The notes beneath the pieces were generated by a model that made no database searches, was not told the origin of the DNA, and saw nothing but the letters and a program-made list of their open reading frames with translations. From an uncultured Lysobacteraceae bacterium (GTDB lineage: Bacteria; Pseudomonadota; Gammaproteobacteria; Xanthomonadales; Xanthomonadaceae), in the NCBI GenBank assembly GCA_902825775.1, contig CADECF010000019.1:1-45294 (forward strand): a stretch of DNA of 45,294 nt. The letters are read 5' to 3'. Position 1 is the first letter of the stretch; every line of letters begins with the position of its first letter. The translations under genes and the position numbers were made by a program. This document shows, one piece after another, positions 17,419 through 26,705 of the stretch.

Positions 17419-19194
17419 ATGAGATCGTCCCCCGCCCTTCTCGCCGCCCTGCTGTTGCTCGTCGCCACGCAGGCGCAGGCCCGGGGCACCATCGACAAAG
17501 TCCAGATCCTCGGCCTGGACAAGAAGGCCGATGCGGCGATGATCGAGAACATCGAGGTCAAGCTTTCGCTGTACGAGACCATCGGCAAGCCGCAAGGCGA
17601 GTCGCGGCTGGAATATCTGCTCGAGCAGGCCGAGAAGCAGACCCGGCAGGCGCTGGAGCCGTTCGGCTACTACTCGCCCACCGTCACCGTGGATGCACCG
17701 CGCAACGGCGACCGGCTCACCGTCAACATCAATGTCGCCAAGGGCGAGCCGGTGCGCGTGCGCCGCTCCAACATCGCGATCAGCGGCGAAGGCGGCGACG
17801 ATCGTTATCTGAAAGAAGACCTGGCGGCGTTCAAGCCGCGGCCGGAAGAAGTGTTCGATCACACCATTTACGAAGCCAGCAAAATCGCGATCACCCGGCG
17901 CCTGTCGGACCGCGGCTATTTCGATGCCGATTTCGAGCAGCGCCAGGTCTCGATCACGCGCGCCGAGCATGCCGCCGATATCGACCTGACTTGGAACAGC
18001 GGCATCCGCTACGACATCGGCCACGTCACCTTCCACGACGATTACTTCAAGCCCGGCTTGTTCGAACCGCTGGTGTACTGGAAGGAAGGCAGCTACTGGC
18101 ACCAGGGCAAGCTGGACCGGCTGCGCGAATCGCTGACCAAGCTCGATTACTTCAGCTCGATCGACATCGAGCCGCATCCGGACCAGGCGGTGGACGGCAA
18201 GGTGCCGGTCGACGTCACCCTCAAACGCGCCAAGCGCAACATCTACACGGTCGGCCTGAGCTACGGCAGCGAAAGCGGCGCCGGTGTGCGCGGCGGGCTG
18301 GAGCGGCGCTACGTGAATTCGCGCGGCCACAAATTCAACACCCAGTTGGATTTCGCCGAGAACCGCAAGACTTTCACCACGCTGTACCGCATCCCGGCGT
18401 TCAAATGGCTGGACGGCTGGTACACCGCGTCGTTCACCGCGTACGACGAACAGACCGACTACATCGACCTGCGCAACATCAAACTCACCGCCAGCCGCAG
18501 CGGCGAGATCAACGAGAACCTGACCGCGATCGCATCGATCAACGCGCTGCGCGAGCGATGGAATTACGGCGATACCGACGCGGAAGGCAAGCGCATCTAC
18601 CAGTATTCGACGCTGTTCTATCCGGAGCTGCGCGCCGATTACGTGGATGTCGACGACAAACTGTTCCCGCGCCGCGGCTTCAGCGCCAGCGCGTCGTTGC
18701 GCGGCGGCCTGAAGAGCGTCGGCTCCGACGCGAACTTCGGCCAGCTGTACGGCAGCCTGCGCTGGTTCCTGGGCCTGGACCAGAACAGCCGCCTGCTGCT
18801 GCGCGGCGAGTTCGGCACCACGATGACCGACGACCTGGTCGCGATGCCGCCGAGCTTGCGCTTTTTCGCCGGCGGCGACCGCAGCATCCGCGGCTACGCC
18901 TATCGCGAGGTCGGGCCGCGCACGCCGCCGCCGGATAATTTCGCGCTCGGCGCCAAGCACATGTTCACCGGCACGGTGGAATACGAACGCTATCTCGACG
19001 GCAGCCCGTGGGGCGGCGCCGTGTTCGTCGATACCGGCAGCGCGTTCGACGACACGCCCGACCTGCATACCGGCGTCGGCATCGGCCTGCGTTGGCGCTC
19101 GCCGGTGGGGCCGGTGCGGATCGACATCGCACGCGGCTTGAACGATCCGGATTCTTCGTTCCAGGTCTATCTCAACATCGGAGCGGACTTGTGA
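17419..19194 (+). CDS. tamA: Translocation and assembly module outer-membrane protein TamA
   Basis: TamA is an Omp85-family outer-membrane protein that works with TamB, anchored in the inner membrane, in outer-membrane biogenesis. The 591-residue product (E. coli 577) has a signal peptide (MRSSPALLAALLLLVATQAQA), about three POTRA domains (residues ~23-270), then a 16-strand barrel with the conserved L6 motif GGDRSIRGY (485-493) and a C-terminal strand ending in VYLNIGADL. The chosen ATG at 17419 gives the cleanest signal peptide; ATG 17395 would add eight residues. Its stop overlaps the tamB start (GTGA), so the two are coupled. Confidence 0.95.
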   Translation: MRSSPALLAALLLLVATQAQARGTIDKVQILGLDKKADAAMIENIEVKLSLYETIGKPQGESRLEYLLEQAEKQTRQALEPFGYYSPTVTVDAPRNGDRLTVNINVAKGEPVRVRRSNIAISGEGGDDRYLKEDLAAFKPRPEEVFDHTIYEASKIAITRRLSDRGYFDADFEQRQVSITRAEHAADIDLTWNSGIRYDIGHVTFHDDYFKPGLFEPLVYWKEGSYWHQGKLDRLRESLTKLDYFSSIDIEPHPDQAVDGKVPVDVTLKRAKRNIYTVGLSYGSESGAGVRGGLERRYVNSRGHKFNTQLDFAENRKTFTTLYRIPAFKWLDGWYTASFTAYDEQTDYIDLRNIKLTASRSGEINENLTAIASINALRERWNYGDTDAEGKRIYQYSTLFYPELRADYVDVDDKLFPRRGFSASASLRGGLKSVGSDANFGQLYGSLRWFLGLDQNSRLLLRGEFGTTMTDDLVAMPPSLRFFAGGDRSIRGYAYREVGPRTPPPDNFALGAKHMFTGTVEYERYLDGSPWGGAVFVDTGSAFDDTPDLHTGVGIGLRWRSPVGPVRIDIARGLNDPDSSFQVYLNIGADL

Positions 19195-22100
19195 GCGCGC
19201 CGATGCCCGCTTCGGTTCCGCGCAAACGCTTTTATCGGCGCAAAAAATTCTGGGCGTGGTCGGGCCTGTCTGTCGCCGCGCTCGTAATCGGCGCGGTGGT
19301 GCTGCTGTACTGGCTGCTGCAAACCGTGGCCGGCCGCGATGTGCTGCTCGCGCAGATCATCGCGCGGCTGCCGGCGGGTTCATCGCTGACGTGGTCGAAA
19401 GTGGAAGGGCCGTTGGCCGGGCCGCTGGTGCTGCACGATCTGGATCTGCGCTACGACAAGATCCGGTTCACCGCCAAGCGCGCGTATCTGGATCCCGATA
19501 TCCGGCCGTTGCTGGGCCGTCGCCTGCGTCTGGACGCGATGCAGTTGAATGATGCCACGCTGGATGTTCCCAAGAGCGACGAACCGTTCAAGTTGCCCAG
19601 CTGGCCCGAGTCGCTGCCGAACATCGAGATGCCGCTGGCGATCCAGGCCGATACGCTGGTGATCGACGGTTTCGACATCAGCCAATCGGGCGAGCACATC
19701 ATCGACATCCGCAAGCTGCGCGGCGGCGTCGACGTGGCGACCGGGTTGGTGCACCTCGAGAAGCTGACCATCGAAAGCGACCGCGGCGATTTCTCGCTCA
19801 GCGGCGACTACATGCCGCAGCGCGACTACCGCACCAACATGATCGGCACCGCGACCTTCCCTGCGCCGCGCGGCCGCACGCCGGCCAAGCTCTCGCTCAA
19901 TGCGCAGGGCGACCTTTCCAAGATGGACGTGCTCATTTCCGGCAACGCGCCGGCGCCGCTGCGCGCGATGCTGACCTTCACCGGCAAGCAAGATCCGGTC
20001 TGGCATTTTTCGGCGAAGACCGAAGCGCTCGACCTGGCTTTGTTGTTGCCGCCGGAAGAAGGCGCTGCGGCCACCGAACCGCAACCGCTGTCCTTCGATT
20101 TGACCGCCGATGGCAAAGGCGGCTCGGCGCAGTTGCGCGGGACCGTCGCGCAAGGCGACATGGCCGTCACCCTGCAACCGTCGAACGTGAAGTTGGACGA
20201 TCAGGTGCTGACCGTCGCGCCGCTGGTCGTCGACGCTTACGACGGCCGTGCGACACTGCGCGGCACCGCCGACTTCACCGTGCCCGAAGAAGGCAAGTTC
20301 CGTTTTGCGGTGAACGCGCGCGGCCTGAAGTTCGGTGCGGCGCCGGATCCTGCGCAACCCAAGGGCGCGGCGTCGCCGGCGCCGATCGGCGTCGATGCCG
20401 ACCTGGGCATCGCCGGCAAGATCGAGGACTGGGCCGCGGTCGGCAACGCCCGCATCGCGCGCGGCGAACAGAAAGCCACGCTCGACCTCGACGTACGCGG
20501 CAACACCGAACGCGCGACGCTGAAAACATTGCGCGCCAAGATGCCGACCGGAACGCTGGACGCCACCGGCGCCGTCGGCTGGACGCCGGCGCTGGACTGG
20601 GACGTGAAGGCCAAGCTCGCCGGTTTCGATCCCGGCTATTTCGCGCCGGGCTGGAACGGCAATTTGTCCGGCCAGCTCGCCAGCAAGGGCAAACAGCGGC
20701 CCGCCACTGCCGATGGCGAAGCGGACGGCTTCGATGCCACGCTCGACGTGCCCGCGCTGAATGGCCAGTTGCGCGGCCGGCCGTTGAAGGGCCGCGGCAA
20801 GTTCGCGCTGCACGGCGAAGCAGGCGATGGCGAACTCGCGCTGTCGTTGGGCAACAGCCGCGTCGACGCCAAAGGCAAGATCGGCGAGCGCATGGATATC
20901 GCCGCCAATCTGCAGCCGCTGCAACTGGACGATCTGTTCCCGAAAGCGGCCGGCAGTCTGCGCGGCAGACTGCTGCTCAAGGGCAGCCGCAATACGCCCG
21001 ACATCTCCGCGGACCTGGTCGGCACCGGTTTGAAGTGGGACGACTACGCCGCGGAGAGCCTGAGCGCGAAAGGCCGCCTGCCCTGGCGCGGCACCGGCGG
21101 CGAGCTCGCGTTGCGCGGCAGCGGCATCAACGCCGGCATGGCTTTGGAATCGCTGCGCGTGGACGCGCGTGGCGCGGTCGAGAATCTGCAAGTGGACGGC
21201 GACGCGCGCAACGCGATGGGCGCCGTCGCGCTATCGGGCAATGCGCGCAGGAACGGCGCGCGCTGGCAAGGCACGCTGGCCACGCTGCAATTGACGCCGG
21301 CCAAAGGCGCGGCCTGGCGTTTGCGGCAACCGGCGCCGTTCATCGTCAATGCGCCGGCTTTCAGCCTCAGCGATGCCTGCCTCGGTGCGGAGGGCGGCGG
21401 CGAGCTTTGCATCGATGCGATCTGGCCGCAGCAGGGCGTGACAGTGAAGGCCGCGGCATTGCCGCTGACCCTGATCCAACCCTGGCTGCCGGACAACGAA
21501 GGCCGCGCCTTGCTGCTGCGCGGCGAACTGAGCATCGACGGCCACATCCGCCCGCGCGGCAATGCCTGGGAAGGCAAGCTGCATGTCGCATCGCTGGACG
21601 GCGGACTGCGCATCGGCGACCGCACGCGGCGCGAAATCGTGCGCTACGACAATTTCACTTTCGATGCGGACTTCGATCCGCTGCGCATCCAGGCCCGGCT
21701 CGGCACCGGCTTCAAGGGCGACGGCTTCATCGACGCGCGCGTCAGCACCGGCTGGGACGATTACGCGCCGTTGAACGGCGACATCTATCTCAACATGTCG
21801 CGGCTGTTCTGGATGGAATTGTTCTCGCCCGATCTGGTGCGTCCGGAAGGCTTGATCGAAGGCCATGTGAGCCTGAGCGGCACGCGCGCGAAACCGGCGC
21901 TCGGCGGCGAGGCCGATCTGACCAACTTCAAAGGCGAATTGCCGGCGCTGGGTTTGAACCTGAGCGAAGGCCGCATGCGCCTGGACGCTTTGCCCGATGG
22001 TTCGGCGCGTATCTCCGGCTCGATCAAGTCCGGCCAGGGCGCGCTGACCGTGGACGGCGGCCTGTCGTGGTACGGCCAGGCCACGCCGCTGCAGCTCAAC

Positions 22101-23021
22101 ATCCGCGGCGACAACGTGCTGATCGCCGATACCACCCAGCTGCGCGCAGTGGCCAATCCCAATCTGCAATTCAGCATCGTCGACAAGACGATGCAATTGC
22201 GCGGCGAGGTGGTGGTGCCGTCGGCCAACATCGATCTTGAAAAACTCGACCGCGGCGTTTCGGTTTCCGAGGACGTGGTCGTGCTGGACCCTGTGGATCC
22301 GGAAGAGCCCGCGAGTTCGCCGCTCGATATGGACCTCGCGATCGAACTGGGCAACGACGTGCACCTGAAAGGCTTCGGCCTGGAAGGCAAGCTGAGCGGC
22401 CGCATGCAGGTGCGCGCGCGCCCCGGTCGCGAGATGGTCGCCAGCGGCGGACTCAACGTCGACGGTAATTACAAGGCTTACGGCCAGAAACTGGACATCA
22501 CCCGCGGCGAACTGTCCTGGAACAACAGCATCGTTTCCGATCCGATCATCAATATCCGCGCCGAGCGCAACGTCGGCGACGTCACCGCGGGCATCGACGT
22601 CACCGGTCGCGCCGAAGCGCCGCGTGCGCAGGTGTGGTCGGATCCGGCGATGCAGCGCTCGGAGGCGATGTCGTACCTGGTGCTGGGCCGCAGCCTGGAG
22701 GGCGTGTCCGGCGGCGAAGCGCAGCAGGTCGATGCGGCTTCGGCCGCGCTCGCGGCCGGCAGCGGCGTGCTCGCCTCGCAGCTCGGCGCCAAACTCGGTT
22801 TCGACGATGCCGGCGTGACCCAGTCGCGCGCGCTCGGCGGCTCGGTGGTCGGCGTCGGCAAATACCTGTCGCCGCGCCTGTACGTGGGCTATGGCGTGTC
22901 GCTGGTCGGCTCCGGTCAGGTGCTTACGCTGAAATATCTATTGCGCAAGGGCTTCGACGTGCAAGTAGAGTCGAGCACGGTGGAGAACCGCGCTTCGATC
23001 AACTGGCGCAAAGAGAAATAG
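19191..23021 (+). CDS. tamB: Translocation and assembly module inner-membrane protein TamB
   Basis: TamB is an AsmA-like bridge protein, anchored in the inner membrane and reaching TamA in the outer membrane; current models see it as a conduit for phospholipids or as help for outer-membrane protein assembly. The product is 1276 residues (E. coli 1259). A basic start (VPRKRFYRRKKF) precedes one membrane helix (about 22-43). A very long repetitive beta-rich body follows, then the TamB/DUF490 C-terminal domain (GGLNVDGNYKAYGQKLDITRGELSW..., QRSEAMSYLVLGRSLEG, LSPRLYVGYGVSLVGSGQVLTLKYLL). The GTG at 19191 overlaps the tamA TGA by four bases; ATG 19203 is an alternative. Confidence 0.95.
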   Translation: MSAPMPASVPRKRFYRRKKFWAWSGLSVAALVIGAVVLLYWLLQTVAGRDVLLAQIIARLPAGSSLTWSKVEGPLAGPLVLHDLDLRYDKIRFTAKRAYLDPDIRPLLGRRLRLDAMQLNDATLDVPKSDEPFKLPSWPESLPNIEMPLAIQADTLVIDGFDISQSGEHIIDIRKLRGGVDVATGLVHLEKLTIESDRGDFSLSGDYMPQRDYRTNMIGTATFPAPRGRTPAKLSLNAQGDLSKMDVLISGNAPAPLRAMLTFTGKQDPVWHFSAKTEALDLALLLPPEEGAAATEPQPLSFDLTADGKGGSAQLRGTVAQGDMAVTLQPSNVKLDDQVLTVAPLVVDAYDGRATLRGTADFTVPEEGKFRFAVNARGLKFGAAPDPAQPKGAASPAPIGVDADLGIAGKIEDWAAVGNARIARGEQKATLDLDVRGNTERATLKTLRAKMPTGTLDATGAVGWTPALDWDVKAKLAGFDPGYFAPGWNGNLSGQLASKGKQRPATADGEADGFDATLDVPALNGQLRGRPLKGRGKFALHGEAGDGELALSLGNSRVDAKGKIGERMDIAANLQPLQLDDLFPKAAGSLRGRLLLKGSRNTPDISADLVGTGLKWDDYAAESLSAKGRLPWRGTGGELALRGSGINAGMALESLRVDARGAVENLQVDGDARNAMGAVALSGNARRNGARWQGTLATLQLTPAKGAAWRLRQPAPFIVNAPAFSLSDACLGAEGGGELCIDAIWPQQGVTVKAAALPLTLIQPWLPDNEGRALLLRGELSIDGHIRPRGNAWEGKLHVASLDGGLRIGDRTRREIVRYDNFTFDADFDPLRIQARLGTGFKGDGFIDARVSTGWDDYAPLNGDIYLNMSRLFWMELFSPDLVRPEGLIEGHVSLSGTRAKPALGGEADLTNFKGELPALGLNLSEGRMRLDALPDGSARISGSIKSGQGALTVDGGLSWYGQATPLQLNIRGDNVLIADTTQLRAVANPNLQFSIVDKTMQLRGEVVVPSANIDLEKLDRGVSVSEDVVVLDPVDPEEPASSPLDMDLAIELGNDVHLKGFGLEGKLSGRMQVRARPGREMVASGGLNVDGNYKAYGQKLDITRGELSWNNSIVSDPIINIRAERNVGDVTAGIDVTGRAEAPRAQVWSDPAMQRSEAMSYLVLGRSLEGVSGGEAQQVDAASAALAAGSGVLASQLGAKLGFDDAGVTQSRALGGSVVGVGKYLSPRLYVGYGVSLVGSGQVLTLKYLLRKGFDVQVESSTVENRASINWRKEK

Positions 23022-23049
23022 CCGCGCCGAACGCGGCGCCGAGGCTGCC

Positions 23050-24129
23050 ATGACCCATCACGCCCGCATCATCGCCTCCCGTTTGCAGCAGCAACGCATC
23101 GCGGGCTCCGCTTTGCGGACGCCGGCCGAGGTGGTGTCGTGGCTGCTCGCGGTGCAGGCTCAGGATTATCCGGGATCGCTGTGGGCGGTCGGCTTGCGCA
23201 TGCAGGATGCCAACGAAGCGACGATCGAACGCGCGATCGCCCGAGGCGAGCTGGTCCGCACCTGGCCGATGCGCGGCACCTTGCATCTGTTGGCCGCGGC
23301 CGATGTGCGTTGGATGCTCGAACTGCTGGCGACGCGCACGACGGCGCTCAATGCCGCCCGTCTCGAACGCGACCATGCGCTGGATGCGGCCGCACTGAAA
23401 CGTTGCCGCAAGATCGTCGAAAAGCATTTGCGCGACGGCCCGCAACGGCGTTCGTCCGTGTACGAAGCGCTGGAAGCCGCCGGCATCGCCACCGGGAACC
23501 AGCGCGGCACCAATCTGCTCGGCCGTTTGTCGCAGGAAGGCCTGATCTGCGGCGGCCCACGCGACGCCAAGCAACCCACCTTTGCCCTGCTCGACGCTTG
23601 GGTGCCGCAAACGACCGCGAAGCTCACGCGCGAAGAAGCCCTGGCCGAACTCGCCCGGCGTTATTTCGCCAGCCGCGGCCATGCCACCGTGCAGGATCTG
23701 GCCTGGTGGTCGGGATTGACCCAGAAAGACGTGCGCATCGCCGTCGAGTTGGCGAGGCCGCACCTGACCGAGGAGGCGATCGACAGCGCGCGTTACTGGC
23801 GCGCGCCGAAAGCGGTCGCCGCCGACGGCCCGGGGTACAAAGCGTATCTGTTGCCGCCGTTCGACGAATACATGGTCTCTTATCGCGACCGCAGCGTGCC
23901 GCTGGATCCGGCATACGGAAAACGGGTGATCGGCATCAACGGCTTGTTCAATCCGGCGATCGTGATCGACGGCCGGGTGGTCGGCACTTGGAAACGCACG
24001 TTGAAGAAGGATGGCGTGAGCATCGTTCTCGACCCATTCGAGCCGCTCGGCAAAACGAAACTGTCTGCGGTGCGCGCGGCGGCCAAGCGCTACGGCGCAT
24101 TTCTAGGCCTGACGGCCGCTGTCGCCTGA
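23050..24129 (+). CDS. Winged-helix AlkZ-like (HTH_42) DNA glycosylase-type protein
   Basis: This 359-residue cytosolic protein belongs to the winged-helix DUF1006/HTH_42 family that includes AlkZ and AlkX (YcaQ), bacterial DNA glycosylases that unhook interstrand crosslinks. It has the N-terminal QxQ-type motif (VQAQDY, Gln36 and Gln38) that in AlkZ holds catalytic residues, the LVRTWPMRGTLHLLAAADVRW block, the ATVQDLAWWSGLTQKD winged-helix segment and the AYLLPPFDEYMVSYRDR C-terminal block. Whether it acts on crosslinks, on other alkylated bases or not at all cannot be read from sequence. It starts 28 bases after tamB but is probably functionally unrelated to it. A hairpin with four T residues follows at 24175. 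Confidence 0.85.
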   Translation: MTHHARIIASRLQQQRIAGSALRTPAEVVSWLLAVQAQDYPGSLWAVGLRMQDANEATIERAIARGELVRTWPMRGTLHLLAAADVRWMLELLATRTTALNAARLERDHALDAAALKRCRKIVEKHLRDGPQRRSSVYEALEAAGIATGNQRGTNLLGRLSQEGLICGGPRDAKQPTFALLDAWVPQTTAKLTREEALAELARRYFASRGHATVQDLAWWSGLTQKDVRIAVELARPHLTEEAIDSARYWRAPKAVAADGPGYKAYLLPPFDEYMVSYRDRSVPLDPAYGKRVIGINGLFNPAIVIDGRVVGTWKRTLKKDGVSIVLDPFEPLGKTKLSAVRAAAKRYGAFLGLTAAVA

Positions 24130-24174
24130 ACGCGACCCGTCTCGCGTTGTGACGAGCTTCGCACTTCGCGATTT

Positions 24175-24196
24175 CCGCGGCCGGGGCCGCGTTTTC
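24175..24196 (+). terminator. Possible intrinsic terminator after the AlkZ-like gene
   Basis: CGCGGCC (24176-24182), two G residues, then GGCCGCG (24185-24191) form a 7-base perfect GC stem directly followed by TTTT. The T-run is short, so strength is uncertain. It lies 46 bases after the stop codon. Confidence 0.5.
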
Positions 24197-24259
24197 GGTG
24201 GCCATGAACGACCGCCTTATCCGTCTTGAGCAGTGGAGATGCGAACTCGAAGGAGGCAT

Positions 24260-24508
24260 ATGGCCAAGGAAGCTGACGAATACGGCCTGCGGATTCACAT
24301 CGAACTGGACGGAGCCGAACGTGCGCTACTGATCCGTGGATTGCGCACGATGTGGAGCTTGCACGTGGACTCGCAAATCGCGGCGGCTTCGCACATGTCC
24401 GACGACAGCGATGCGGTGCAGCGCGCGTCCTTGGATGCCGCGGACGAGCTGCTGCTGCAGATTCGGGCGCTGGCCGGCAAATTGGGCACGTCCGTTTTCG
24501 GCGGCTGA
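24260..24508 (+). CDS. Small hypothetical protein (82 residues)
   Basis: This is a short soluble protein, MAKEADEYGLRIHIELDGAE and on, which is acidic and Leu/Ala-rich with a helical C-terminal half (VQRASLDAADELLLQIRALAGKL). An AGGAGG box at 24251-24256 sits just three bases before the ATG, which favours this start despite tight spacing; an upstream in-frame GTG (24233) would add nine Arg-rich residues. It is followed by ~160 bases in which I see nothing before the convergent E1-like gene. I do not recognise the family. Confidence 0.6.
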   Translation: MAKEADEYGLRIHIELDGAERALLIRGLRTMWSLHVDSQIAAASHMSDDSDAVQRASLDAADELLLQIRALAGKLGTSVFGG

Positions 24509-24671
24509 TTCTTGTCACGCCGCAACTCCGAGCCTTCTGCCGCTTTTCATACACTGCCATCTGTGCGTTTATGAGACGTCGGGGGCATTGACGACGATGC
24601 GGCCCGTCGATTAGCAGCGTTCGCTTGCGCGGATCAATCGGCTTAGCGGCAAGACCGTTCGTTCGCTTAGG

Positions 24672-25745
24672 CTAGGTCGCGACGGAAAATGCGCCGATAT
24701 CGGAAAGATCGCAGTAGTAGCGGCCCGACTCGACCCGCTGCCCCAGCAATATCCGTCGCGTCGCATCACAAACGATGGCGCCGCCGAGCGTGACGTCGGA
24801 AGCCAGTTGCGGCCAGGTTTTAATGCTCTTCCCTATCTCCATCATCGACGTACGCAGCCGCTCCGAGGAAGTGGGCAGGCCGATGATATCCAGCACGATC
24901 GGTATTTTTTCCTCGGTACTCAAACCGGCCAAGGCTTCGGGACGCAGGTCTTTCACGCGCCCGTGGAATAGCGGACGGTCGGCATCCAGATCGAAGCGCT
25001 CGATATCGGTCATGCCGCGATCGGAGGTGTTCATCAGCACGGGGATGCCGCGCGCGCGCGCGGCTTCGCGCAGGCGCAGTTTCACGTCCAGGCTGTCGCA
25101 TTCGTCCACGACCGCGTCGAGGCCGTCGAGGAACGCGGCGCTATCGGCCTCGCCGTAACCTTGGTGGAAGCAGACCACCTTCAGAAAGGGATCCAGCTCG
25201 GCGATCTCGCGCGCCGCCACGACCGTCTTGGGCAGGCCGATGTTGTGGATCCCGCAGCGCAGCCGGTTGAGGTTGGACAGATCGATCGCGTCGAAATCGG
25301 CCAGCCGCAACTCGCCGCAGCTGCGTTCCAGCGCCAGGGTCAGCGCGACCGATTGGCCGACCGACAAGCCGACGATCCCGACCTTCTTGCCGCCGAGTCG
25401 CGCCTGTTCCTGCGCCGTAATCTTGTGTTGGTTGCGGTCTGTGCGCAGGGCGACGAATTCGGCTTCCTCCACGATCCGTACCAGGCGCCGCGACCAGGGG
25501 TAATGCGCCCAGGCGCCGTAGTGCGGTCCGCGTTCGTCGAGGAAGGCCGATACGGCTTCGCGGACCTGCGCCGGATCCATCTTGCGTTGTGGTTGCCGCG
25601 TCTGCACCAGATCGGACAGCTGACTGTGCAAGGTGTCGATCGATTCGTGTCCCTGATCCGTCAGCCAGCGCAGCCGTGCGAGGTCGTTTTCGCAGCGGGC
25701 ACGCAGGATTTCTGCGGAAAAAGCGTGGTCGATAGGTCGGTTCAT
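24672..25745 (-). CDS. E1/ThiF-like (HesA/MoeB family) adenylating protein
   Basis: This 357-residue cytosolic protein has an N-terminal ~115-residue helical extension, then an E1-like Rossmann domain. Visible are GIVGLSVGQSVA (123-134), LRLADFDAIDLSNLNRLRCG (147-165, with Asp152, Asn160 and Arg161), LPKTVVAAREIAELDP (Lys173) and AVVDECDSLDVKLRL (211-225, with Asp214 and Asp217). The ATP-adenylation residues of the family are thus present. I see neither the zinc CxxC pairs of MoeB/ThiF nor the usual catalytic cysteine after the crossover loop (IPVLMNTSDRG). It resembles the Rv1355c/MoeY-type E1 branch rather than sulfur-transfer E1s. It follows the acyltransferase-like gene by 28 bases, so the two are co-transcribed. 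The substrate is unknown. Confidence 0.8.
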   Translation of the reverse strand: MNRPIDHAFSAEILRARCENDLARLRWLTDQGHESIDTLHSQLSDLVQTRQPQRKMDPAQVREAVSAFLDERGPHYGAWAHYPWSRRLVRIVEEAEFVALRTDRNQHKITAQEQARLGGKKVGIVGLSVGQSVALTLALERSCGELRLADFDAIDLSNLNRLRCGIHNIGLPKTVVAAREIAELDPFLKVVCFHQGYGEADSAAFLDGLDAVVDECDSLDVKLRLREAARARGIPVLMNTSDRGMTDIERFDLDADRPLFHGRVKDLRPEALAGLSTEEKIPIVLDIIGLPTSSERLRTSMMEIGKSIKTWPQLASDVTLGGAIVCDATRRILLGQRVESGRYYCDLSDIGAFSVAT

Positions 25746-25773
25746 GGTCGGTCGCGGCGCGAGGTGACGGCGG

Positions 25774-26535
25774 TCACTCCAGCGCGAAGCGCTCCTTGAA
25801 ACTGCGCCACAGGATCGGTTCGCGGCCGGCGATGGCTCTGGCGAAACCGAGCACGGTGGGTCGCTTGTCGATCGGCACCGTCAGGAATCCATGCGGATCG
25901 GCCCACAGCACCGTCGATACGTAGCTGGGGTCGGGATAACGGAAACGCCCCAACCGCAGGTCCGGCAACAGGCCGACGGTTTCGTAGAAGTCCACCAGAT
26001 GCTGATGCCCGAACGCGACGATCTTGTCGACCTTCAACACATGGCAAGCGGCGATGGCGGCGTGCAGGAGTTGCTCGCTGAGCCCGGTCTTGCGCCAGAT
26101 GTCTTCTGCCCATAGACCGCTCATTTCGGCGACGCGGCGGCTGCGCCAAGTCGCGATCTCCTCGCGCATGGCGGGCTCATCGCCGATGGCGCGTTCGATC
26201 GGCAGGCGCATGCCGCCGTTGCGCCGGTAGATACTGACGCTGCCGACGATCGTGCCCGAATCGCAATCGGTCGCGGTCACCAGATGCAGGTCTTCTTCTT
26301 CGATCCGCTCGGAAAGCGGCACCGATGCCGCTGCTGCGCCGAATCTCGCGTAGCAGGCCAGCTTTTGCCGATAGCAGGCGGCGACGGTATCGGGTTCGCG
26401 CTGCGCCTGGACCAAATCCAGGCGCAGCGCCGGACCGCTCAATACGACGCTCGCCTGCCGCGCCGAGTACGGCTCGCGGTTCTCCGCTACCGGTATGGCG
26501 GCAAGCGCTGGCTTGATTCTCTCTTCGGTGGTCAT
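25774..26535 (-). CDS. FeeM/GNAT-like N-acyltransferase
   Basis: This 253-residue protein has the acyl-amino-acid / acylhomoserine-lactone synthase-like GNAT core: AACYRQKLACYARFG (53-66), DLHLVTATDCDSGTIVGSVSIYR (82-104), RRVAEMSGLWAEDIWRKTGLSEQLL (133-157), VLKVDKIVAFGHQHLVDFYETVGL (166-189). This order resembles N-acyl amino acid synthase FeeM. The start at 26533-26535 is set by GGGAGAGACGAC in front of the ATG. The E1-like gene follows after 28 bases. Its product could be an acylated amino compound that the E1-like protein activates or that it helps to make, but that is inference. Confidence 0.75.
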   Translation of the reverse strand: MTTEERIKPALAAIPVAENREPYSARQASVVLSGPALRLDLVQAQREPDTVAACYRQKLACYARFGAAAASVPLSERIEEEDLHLVTATDCDSGTIVGSVSIYRRNGGMRLPIERAIGDEPAMREEIATWRSRRVAEMSGLWAEDIWRKTGLSEQLLHAAIAACHVLKVDKIVAFGHQHLVDFYETVGLLPDLRLGRFRYPDPSYVSTVLWADPHGFLTVPIDKRPTVLGFARAIAGREPILWRSFKERFALE

Positions 26536-26705
26536 GTCGTCTCTCCCGTTCGATCCACGGCCGGGCTGCAAGAAATGCGGCCCGACCCGATGGCGGGTTT
26601 AACGACGAAAGAAGTCTAAGAAAGGGGACATCGCTTTGCGAAAAATTTAGCGGCCGACGCCAAAAGTCGCTAAGTACGGGCCTGGCGGCCCGGATTGGGA
26701 CGCAA

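Noticed and set aside
19380-21191. 603-codon minus-strand frame inside tamB
   Set aside because: Antisense shadow of a certain gene; no recognisable domain and no start signal.
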